A DNA stretch of 10,048 nucleotides. Origin: JBBQNJ01 sp038329845 (lineage in GTDB: Bacteria; Planctomycetota; Phycisphaerae; Tepidisphaerales; Tepidisphaeraceae). Within the stretch, counting starts at the first letter, position 1. The number at the start of each line of letters is the position of its first letter. A model generated the notes under the pieces. That model had not been told where the DNA came from. It was given only the letters and a program-made list of their open reading frames with translations, and did no database searches. The stretch is taken from contig JBBQNJ010000113.1 in NCBI GenBank assembly GCA_038329845.1, positions 1 to 10,048 of the forward strand, read 5' to 3'. Both the position numbers and the translations under genes were made by a program. Below are positions 5,319-10,048 of this stretch, piece after piece.

Positions 5319-7697
5319 TCACTTCGCGGCCGGTGCCGAGGAAGGCGATCTCGCCGGGGCGCTGGCGGGCGCGATCGCCGGGGCGCTGGCGGGCATGGTC
5401 GCCGGGGCGCTGGCGGGCGCGGGCGCCAGCGCGGGCTGGGCTGCGGCGAACAGCACGATATTGGTCATCAACGCCGTGGCGCTCTTCGGTTCGTAGCCAT
5501 GCACCCCATCGACCGGTTCACCCACCAGACCGCCGGACAGATCCTCGTGGCTGACGAACATCAACACCCGTCCATCCCGCTCGAGCGCCCGAAGTTGGGG
5601 AGTCTTGAGATTTCCCAGAATTCGCTTGGCATGGGAGCGGTACTCCACGTCCTGTATCTTCTGCGGCGAGCTGAAAATGGGATGTTCCGGCTTCAGCACC
5701 GGCAATGGGACTGCCGAACGGGGGAACAATTCCTTCAGTTCATTTTCCAGCGATTCGGTAAACGTCGCCGCCCCGCCGGCGGCATCGACGATCAGCAACC
5801 CGCCGGAGTCGATGAACGATTTGAGCTCGCCCCGCTCGGTATCGCTCAGGCGAAACTGCCCGGTTCCGGTCAGGTGGGCAAGCCTGTAGTCCTTGAGCTT
5901 GCCCTCGCCCAGCTTGATCGGCGCGACTTGGAGATCGACCTTCTGGTCGTTGCGCAGGATCGCGCCCAGGCGTCGCCACCCGGCCGGCTCGGGATCCCAG
6001 TTGCCCGCATATTGCAGCCGGGCCAACTTGATCTGTCGCGTCGGCGAGATCGACTTATTCGGCTGGACGACGTAGGTGTCGCCCTTATTGCGAAGATTTC
6101 GGCGGTCGATCGCGTAGAGGAAAATGTTCGCCGCGATCTGGTGCAACTCTTCCTTGCCTCCCACCGTCTGCATCTGCCAGGCCTTGGACGGATCGGCATG
6201 GGGGATCAGCAGCATCAACTCGCGTACGCCGTTGCTCAGCCCCATCAGGTTCAACGTTGATCCCTTAGACGACAGATTGAACTGCTGGCCAACCATGATC
6301 GGATGGTTCGCGGGCAAGGCTCGGAACTCGTACGCCGGGAAGAGTTTTTGCCCGATCCGGCGGAACGAATCGGCGAAGTTGCGCGATCCGCAATCGGCGT
6401 TGCCCAGGATCAGTCCTCCGTCCTCGATGAACTTCTTGAGCTTTGCCTCTCCTTCTGCGCCGAAGTTCAGATTCTGATCGCCGGCGATGAATAGAATCGG
6501 CGAATCGAGCCACTCGTCGGGGTCCACATTCAGGTTGACGATCTGCCAGTTCAGCGTCCGCTCGGTCTGGTTGCTGACCCAGTTGGACAGGTTCGCCAGG
6601 TCGCGCGGCCGCTGGTTCCAGTTGGCCAGCTTCTGGCGATCCCCCGCCATGTCGATCCCATATTCCAGCTTATTCATCAGCACCGGCGCCCGCCCGCGGG
6701 TTAGGAAAAAGATGCCGAAGCAGGTGTCGTGCAGCGCGCCCCAGGCACCGTTGCGCTGGGACTTGACCAGGTAATCAGCGCCGTGGGCGTACCAATCGGT
6801 GGTTCCGAAATATTTGTACCCGCTGGCCACCCCCGCCCGCTCGACGTTGTACATCGCATAATAACGTCGACCGCTGTGGCCGATCTTCCGATCGTACCCA
6901 TCGGCCAGCCACGCCAGCCCGCGGTCGATGTCTGGATCGCGCAGGTTCCCCTTGCACTCGCCCCCGCGCCCGCGATTGAGAAAGTCCTGGGTCACAAACA
7001 GAGTCGCCACGCCCGCGGCGGTCAGGCCGATGTTCTCATCCTTCCCGTCGCGCGGCGCGCGGGTGTAGACCCATCCGCCGTCTTTCTGTTGACCCTTGCG
7101 CCATCCCTTGTCCACGCGCTCCCAGAACGCCGTCGGGATTTCCAGCCCCTCCAGCCCCGCCGCCCACAGTCCCAGCACGCCGTAGTTACTGCACGAATGA
7201 TCGAATCCGCCGCCAGCGTTCAGAATGTAGTGGAACATCCCATCAGCCGCGCCCGGCGGTCGAGCGCCGCTCATCAGCAGAATCGCATCCCGCCGGATCG
7301 CCGCCCGCACCTTCTCCGATCGGGGAAGATGATGCCACACCTGCATCCGCAGCCCCATCGCGTACGTTCCGATGATGTCGGCATCGAGCAGAAACTCGAT
7401 CGCCTGCGCCAGCCGCGGCTCCTGCGGGCTTTCGCCCGCGGCCAGCAGCGCATACGTCGCGATCGAAGTCAGCCCCCCCCACTGCGCCCCGGAGGTGTCG
7501 GCGTTGCCGTTGCCTTGCCGCGTCGGGGAATTTTCCCAATTGCCATTGCGTTGCTTCGAATAGAGATATTCCTTGGCCTGCTCGATCGCGCGATCGACTT
7601 CTGCCGGCGTAGCGGCCATCGACGATGCGGGCCAAAGCCCGCATAGCATCGCCACCAGCAGCCCGGGAATAATGATTTTTACGGCGGATATCTTCAT
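5319..7697 (-). CDS. Secreted cyclase-like protein with two DUF4159 domains
   Basis: 792 residues. A signal peptide (Lys-containing start, hydrophobic core about 8-22, likely cleavage after SSMA at 28) directs export. Residues about 30-345 form a helical region with repeated Q-x-x-G-x-W-like motifs (KQRNGNWE, QQKDGGWVYT, KSQRNGAWG), as in prenyltransferase/squalene-cyclase alpha-toroids. I see no DxDD-type cyclase acid motif. Two DUF4159-like domains follow (about 375-530 and 555-755); both contain the pattern F-I-x-x-GG-L, later an LFP and then HPI(M/F), which indicates internal duplication. The tail (about 757-790) is low-complexity Ala/Pro/Ser encoded by a 24-bp repeat. Weak purine-rich AAGAGA lies 10-15 nt before ATG 7697. 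DUF4159 proteins are often encoded near MoxR/TgpA genes, as here, but on the opposite strand. The biochemical function is unknown. Confidence 0.88.
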   Translation of the reverse strand: MKISAVKIIIPGLLVAMLCGLWPASSMAATPAEVDRAIEQAKEYLYSKQRNGNWENSPTRQGNGNADTSGAQWGGLTSIATYALLAAGESPQEPRLAQAIEFLLDADIIGTYAMGLRMQVWHHLPRSEKVRAAIRRDAILLMSGARPPGAADGMFHYILNAGGGFDHSCSNYGVLGLWAAGLEGLEIPTAFWERVDKGWRKGQQKDGGWVYTRAPRDGKDENIGLTAAGVATLFVTQDFLNRGRGGECKGNLRDPDIDRGLAWLADGYDRKIGHSGRRYYAMYNVERAGVASGYKYFGTTDWYAHGADYLVKSQRNGAWGALHDTCFGIFFLTRGRAPVLMNKLEYGIDMAGDRQKLANWNQRPRDLANLSNWVSNQTERTLNWQIVNLNVDPDEWLDSPILFIAGDQNLNFGAEGEAKLKKFIEDGGLILGNADCGSRNFADSFRRIGQKLFPAYEFRALPANHPIMVGQQFNLSSKGSTLNLMGLSNGVRELMLLIPHADPSKAWQMQTVGGKEELHQIAANIFLYAIDRRNLRNKGDTYVVQPNKSISPTRQIKLARLQYAGNWDPEPAGWRRLGAILRNDQKVDLQVAPIKLGEGKLKDYRLAHLTGTGQFRLSDTERGELKSFIDSGGLLIVDAAGGAATFTESLENELKELFPRSAVPLPVLKPEHPIFSSPQKIQDVEYRSHAKRILGNLKTPQLRALERDGRVLMFVSHEDLSGGLVGEPVDGVHGYEPKSATALMTNIVLFAAAQPALAPAPASAPATMPASAPAIAPASAPARSPSSAPAAK
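5351..5422 (+). repeat. 24-bp tandem repeat, three units, in the DUF4159 gene tail
   Basis: Three head-to-tail units at 5351-5374, 5375-5398 and 5399-5422 share an identical 20-bp core, TCGCCGGGGCGCTGGCGGGC. They differ only in the last four bases (GCGA, ATGG, GCGG); a degenerate continuation follows. The period is a multiple of three, so copy-number change keeps the frame. On the minus strand each unit encodes an eight-residue PASAPA-type block, giving a flexible Ala/Pro/Ser tail. Likely a variable-number repeat. Confidence 0.9.
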
Positions 7698-7777
7698 CGG
7701 CGTGTTCTCTTGAAAAAAACCACCCCGCCCCTTCGACTGGCACCGCGGCGCCGGCCCCTCAACCTGTCTGAATAGAT

Positions 7778-7797
7778 GCCGCGCGAAGGCCCGCGGC
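7778..7797 (-). terminator. Weak hairpin downstream of the HNH gene
   Basis: GCCGCG (7778-7783) and CGCGGC (7792-7797) form a 6-bp stem with an 8-nt loop, 14 nt past the HNH stop on the minus strand. No T-run follows, so it is at best a partial terminator signal between the HNH gene and the DUF4159 gene. The remaining intergenic DNA to 7698 shows no other feature I can support. Confidence 0.25.
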
Positions 7798-7811
7798 GAG
7801 ATCGCTCCAGG

Positions 7812-8573
7812 CTACTTTAGCTCCACCGTCCAGTAGGCGGTATCCAAAAACTGTTTCCAGCTCGCGTAGCGCTCATCGGCCAGCCGGACATTGATCACCG
7901 GGGAGCGCTTGGGCTTGACCGGCTTGGTGATCAGGTGCAGATGCGCCTGCGACGGTGTGCGGCCGCCCTTTTTCACGTTGCATTTCACGCAGCAGCAGAC
8001 GATGTTGTCCCAGGTGCTGCGCCCGCCCTGGCTGCGCGGCACCACATGGTCCAGCGACAACTCGGTCGTGGGGAACTTCTTACCACAATACTGGCAGCGA
8101 TTGGAATCCCGCGCGTAGATATTTCTGCGATTGAATTTCACGTCCTGTCGCGGCAGCTTCTCGTACGCCAGCAGCCGGATGATCCGCGGCACGGCGATCT
8201 GGAACCGAACGGTATGGATCCAGTCATAACCATCCGGCTCGAACTCCCGCTTGAGCTGGCTCAGTTCCCGCCATTCGTGGAAATCGAGGTTTTTCCACTG
8301 CGTAGCGCCCGCGGCGTCGGCTTCAATGTGGACCACCTCGGCCAACTCCTTGCAGAGCAGCGCGAAAGCCCGGCGCACATTAACGACCCGGATCGCCTGG
8401 TAGAATTTATTCAGAACCAGGACATTGGCGTTGAGCGCGGCGATCCCGCTGACGCCCGAGGCGCCGCCGGCGTATGCGAAATTGACCGCCTGCGACTGCA
8501 TCATCATCGTCCACCAACGCAGCAGATTGTACCGAACCGCCGCGATAAAGGCCATCGAACTCCGGTCTTCCAC
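7812..8573 (-). CDS. HNH endonuclease family protein
   Basis: HNH-type nuclease, 253 residues if read from GTG 8573. The N-terminal half contains the LNANVLVLNKFYQAIRVVNV block (48-67) typical of the widespread bacterial HNH proteins of this type. The nuclease core follows: zinc cysteines CQYC (160-163) and CVKC (195-198), the LSLDHVVPRSQGG strand with Asp175-His176, Asn190 in WDNIV and Asn199. All expected catalytic and zinc residues are present, so the enzyme is probably active. The biological role of these non-homing HNH proteins is not established. Start is uncertain: the GTG and ATG 8555 are possible, but a TACAAT box at 8526-8531 and a GGTGGA stretch favour ATG 8507 (or 8504/8501), giving about 229-231 residues, nearer the usual size. 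Divergent from the manganese catalase gene. Confidence 0.92.
   Translation of the reverse strand: MEDRSSMAFIAAVRYNLLRWWTMMMQSQAVNFAYAGGASGVSGIAALNANVLVLNKFYQAIRVVNVRRAFALLCKELAEVVHIEADAAGATQWKNLDFHEWRELSQLKREFEPDGYDWIHTVRFQIAVPRIIRLLAYEKLPRQDVKFNRRNIYARDSNRCQYCGKKFPTTELSLDHVVPRSQGGRSTWDNIVCCCVKCNVKKGGRTPSQAHLHLITKPVKPKRSPVINVRLADERYASWKQFLDTAYWTVELK
8526..8531 (-). promoter_or_regulatory. Candidate -10 box (TACAAT) for the HNH gene
   Basis: On the minus strand TACAAT, preceded by CGG, sits 18 nt before ATG 8507. It lies inside the longer reading of the HNH ORF, so if it is a real promoter the longer starts are wrong. There is no clear -35 box. The octamer GGTACAAT also occurs before the transposase at 9797-9804. 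Confidence 0.35.
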
Positions 8574-8609
8574 CGCCGCGCAAGACCCTTAACCACGGTA
8601 TTCAGACCT

Positions 8610-8646
8610 CGGGGGTGCTCTGGCATTTTCCCGGTTCGCGCCCCCG
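8610..8646. other. Inverted repeat in the HNH/katN divergent intergenic region
   Basis: CGGGGGTGC (8610-8618) pairs with GCGCCCCCG (8638-8646): nine base pairs with one G-T wobble around a 19-nt loop. It lies between two divergently transcribed genes and could be a transcript leader hairpin, an operator or a chance GC-rich match. A smaller inverted repeat, CATTC/GAATG (8675-8679 and 8684-8688), sits between it and the catalase ribosome site. Confidence 0.3.
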
Positions 8647-8715
8647 GGTGGCACTGTAATGATGCGACATCGCCCATTCCGAAGAATGAGCGGAAAAAAT
8701 ATTCGACCGTTTCAC

Positions 8716-8720
8716 AGGAG
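8716..8720 (+). promoter_or_regulatory. Shine-Dalgarno AGGAG for manganese catalase
   Basis: AGGAG lies 6 nt before ATG 8727. This fixes the catalase start there, even though the frame is open for hundreds of bases further upstream. It is one of only two strong ribosome sites in the window. Confidence 0.85.
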
Positions 8721-8726
8721 CGCTCC

Positions 8727-9482
8727 ATGTATCACCACATCAAGAAATTGATGTACACCGTCAATGTCGGTCGCCCCGAGCCGCGTTTCGGCGCCATGCT
8801 GCTCGAGCAGTTCGGCGGGGCCAACGGCGAACTCGCCGCCGCCATGCAGTACACCATCCAGGGACTCAACTGCGAAGACCCGGCGAGAAAAGACCTGCTC
8901 ATGGACATCGGCACCGAGGAGCTAAGCCACCTCGAGATCATCGGAACCCTGGCCCGGATGCATCTCAAGCCCACCAAGACTCAAAAAAACGCCGCGGAAG
9001 AGGATCCGCTGATCGCCATCGCCGGCGGCGGTGGAGTTGCTCTGAATAACTCCGCGGGCAACCCCTGGACCGCCGACTATCTGAAGGTGACCGGCGAGTT
9101 GGATGTGGACCTGCGCAGCAATATCGCCGCCGAAGCGCGGGCCAAGATCGTCTACGAACGTCTGCTGAACTTCTGCGATGATCCGGGGACCAAGGATGCG
9201 CTGCAATTCCTGATGACCCGTGAGATCACCCACATGAAGGCGTTCGCCGCAGCGCTGGAAAGCATGGGCAAACCGGCGTTCTCGATCGGTGAGATCCCCC
9301 CGACCGCCGAGATCGTCAATCAATATTTCAACGACTCAACCGGCGAGAACGACAGCGGCGACGTGGATTCCCGCGGCCCCTGGAACCAGGGCGGCGACTG
9401 GGAATACAAAGAATCCCCCGTGATCAGCGGCGAAAGCGACGCGGAGATGCGGTCGGCAAAGAAGAAACCGAAAGGCAAATAA
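8727..9482 (+). CDS. katN: Manganese catalase
   Basis: Non-haem dimanganese catalase, which converts hydrogen peroxide to water and oxygen in the cytoplasm; 251 residues, slightly short for the family. The four-helix ferritin-like core is clear and all five metal ligands can be placed: Glu35 in GANGELAAAMQY, Glu65 and His68 in TEELSHLE, Glu136 in AAEARAKIVYE and His169 in REITHMKAF. The C-terminal part after about 205 is polar (GENDSGDVDSRG, GGDWEYKE) and ends in a short Lys-rich tail (KKKPKGK). The upstream open frame back to 7935 is antisense to the HNH gene and is not part of the protein. A good AGGAG supports the start. It is monocistronic; a strong hairpin lies 84 nt past the stop. Symbol by family, since orthology to Salmonella katN was not tested. 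Confidence 0.95.
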   Translation: MYHHIKKLMYTVNVGRPEPRFGAMLLEQFGGANGELAAAMQYTIQGLNCEDPARKDLLMDIGTEELSHLEIIGTLARMHLKPTKTQKNAAEEDPLIAIAGGGGVALNNSAGNPWTADYLKVTGELDVDLRSNIAAEARAKIVYERLLNFCDDPGTKDALQFLMTREITHMKAFAAALESMGKPAFSIGEIPPTAEIVNQYFNDSTGENDSGDVDSRGPWNQGGDWEYKESPVISGESDAEMRSAKKKPKGK

Positions 9483-9565
9483 AGCCAGACGTAACAGCCA
9501 TTTGCACGGATGTTGCCATTGCGGTGGCGATCTGTGGGGCTTTTCGCTCGATATCCACGGGATGG

Positions 9566-9608
9566 AACTGGCCTTCGCGCGCCTCAGGGGCTGACGCGAA
9601 GGCCAGTT
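9566..9608 (+). terminator. Perfect 14-bp hairpin downstream of katN
   Basis: AACTGGCCTTCGCG (9566-9579) is exactly complementary to CGCGAAGGCCAGTT (9595-9608) around a 15-nt loop. Position (84 nt past the katN stop) and stability fit a transcription terminator or 3' mRNA-stabilising structure. The following ATTTATC is only weakly T-rich, so classic intrinsic termination is uncertain. The adjacent insertion sequence may have landed beside it, as some elements prefer palindromes. Confidence 0.6.
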
Positions 9609-9798
9609 ATTTATCAATGGAGCCTCTTGCAAAACCCCCCGAAGTTTGGCGGAATGTCCGCCGTCACGTCTTCAGAAAGCCTGCCTGAGACTGATTGAAA
9701 GTGTACCGCACTTTGCTCCAATCTGTCAAGTAATTTACCCCCCCCCAGAATATCTGTAACTAATTGCTAATACAGTAGTTATGCTGCTTGAATTATGG

Positions 9799-9804
9799 TA
9801 CAAT
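9799..9804 (+). promoter_or_regulatory. Candidate -10 box (TACAAT) for the transposase
   Basis: TACAAT preceded by GG, in the AT-rich segment 43 nt before ATG 9848. No good -35 hexamer is found at 16-18 nt. The same GGTACAAT octamer precedes the HNH gene. Confidence 0.4.
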
Positions 9805-9835
9805 TCCGTCCTCGGGTGATAGGCATCCGCAACCC

Positions 9836-9840
9836 AGGAG
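9836..9840 (+). promoter_or_regulatory. Shine-Dalgarno AGGAG for transposase
   Basis: AGGAG, 7 nt before ATG 9848, fixes the transposase start. Confidence 0.8.
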
Positions 9841-9847
9841 ACGTACC

Positions 9848-10048
9848 ATGAGCGGACTGGCGGAATTGGGCAACCTGTGGCACTCCATTCAGACCTGGCT
9901 CTTCCCGATGCTGGAAGACGAGTTGGGCGAGCTGGACGACAAGCACCGGGAGTTCGTCGCCGTTTGCGAGACCTGCGCGCCGCAGGCGCACATGGCGGCC
10001 TACCGCTGGGTCGGCAACGGCTGCCCGCCCAAGGACCGCCTGGCGTTG
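9848..10048 (+). CDS. Transposase, N-terminal 67 residues (open at window end)
   Basis: The first 67 codons of a protein that continues beyond the window. The pattern LWHSIQTWLFPMLEDELGEL, then a helix DDKHREFVAVCE, and the block AYRWVGNGCPPKDRLAL matches what I recall of the N-terminal region of DDE transposases common in Planctomycetota (IS5/IS1182-like, DUF772-type). There PPKDRxAL is followed by AKAFVAKAVYN-like sequence. The catalytic DDE domain is outside the window, so activity and family cannot be confirmed. It has its own AGGAG and -10-like box in AT-rich DNA, as expected for a self-contained element. Confidence 0.72.
   Translation, partial: MSGLAELGNLWHSIQTWLFPMLEDELGELDDKHREFVAVCETCAPQAHMAAYRWVGNGCPPKDRLAL

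Larger units (their letters stand above)
9483..9847. other. Intergenic region between katN and transposase
   Basis: A 365-nt stretch with no supportable gene. In order it holds the perfect hairpin at 9566-9608, a probable insertion-sequence end beginning near 9619, a GGCGGA/TCCGCC mini-hairpin (9648-9653 and 9657-9662, 3-nt loop), a nine-C run (9738-9746), an AT-rich segment (about 9720-9805) with a TAACTA/TAGTTA inverted repeat (9757-9762 and 9776-9781), a -10-like TACAAT and the AGGAG of the transposase. The AT-rich part contrasts sharply with the surrounding GC-rich DNA, which suggests transferred DNA. Confidence 0.7.
9619..10048 (+). mobile_element. Left part of an insertion sequence (right end outside window)
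   Basis: The transposase ORF runs off the right edge, so the element is incomplete in view. The sequence GGAGCCTCTTGCAAAAC at 9619-9635 resembles the TTGCAAA-containing terminal repeats of many insertion sequences and is the best guess for the left end. This leaves about 210 bases before the transposase start. The composition shift beginning around 9720 supports foreign origin. The other inverted repeat and any target duplication cannot be seen, so the exact left boundary is a guess. Confidence 0.5.

Noticed and set aside
5351..5422. Tandem 24-bp repeat as a CRISPR array
   Set aside because: The units are head-to-tail with no unique spacers, and they lie in frame inside a coding region.
5499..7646. 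Long plus-strand open frames opposite the DUF4159 gene (for example 5499-6260 and 6729-7646)
   Set aside because: They are high-GC antisense shadows with Arg/Pro-rich composition, no family motifs, and a well-supported gene on the other strand.
7935..8726. Long open frame in front of the manganese catalase that would add over 260 residues to it
   Set aside because: It is antisense to the HNH gene, translates to non-family sequence, and the true catalase start at 8727 has a strong AGGAG.
9618..9720. A roughly 100-bp MITE bounded by TGGAGC (9618-9623) and GCTCCA (9715-9720)
   Set aside because: The inverted ends match over only six bases and no target duplication flanks them. The left sequence fits better as the end of the larger insertion sequence.

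Overview
The window is GC-rich, densely coded bacterial DNA. The best guess is a Planctomycetota genome, probably Phycisphaerae-like. This rests on family recognition only: a secreted cyclase-like/DUF4159 protein, an HNH nuclease next to a manganese catalase, a TgpA/MoxR pair, weak or absent Shine-Dalgarno sites at many starts, and a transposase type I associate with that phylum. No marker gene settles the taxonomy.

Layout: (1) 2-4547, plus strand: an apparently co-transcribed run of topA (3' part only), a membrane-anchored TgpA-like transglutaminase and a MoxR AAA+ ATPase. Both gene junctions are stop/start overlaps. The DUF58 protein that normally partners MoxR is not in the window. A 24-codon ORF coupled to the moxR stop and a 26-28 bp direct repeat lie where it might be expected. 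(2) 4635-5242, minus strand: an intact small DUF2283 protein, preceded by the relic of a toxin-antitoxin pair. The relic is a PIN toxin reduced to 56 codons by an apparent in-frame internal deletion, then an overlapping antitoxin broken by TGA and TAG codons. (3) 5319-7697, minus strand: a large secreted protein with a cyclase/prenyltransferase-like helical region, two DUF4159 domains and an Ala/Pro/Ser tail encoded by a 24-bp tandem repeat. (4) 7812-8573 minus and 8727-9482 plus: a divergent pair, an HNH endonuclease and a manganese catalase with all five metal ligands. (5) 9483-10048: an intergenic stretch with a perfect 14-bp hairpin, then an AT-richer segment that looks like the left end of an insertion sequence, whose transposase runs off the right edge.

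The transglutaminase and MoxR ATPase probably act together at the cell envelope. The catalase protects against peroxide. The 4.6-5.3 kb segment is a decayed accessory insertion and the right edge is a mobile element. I see no complete undescribed defence system. The most notable items are the decaying PIN/antitoxin module, the possible DUF58 loss beside MoxR, and the repeated-domain DUF4159 protein.
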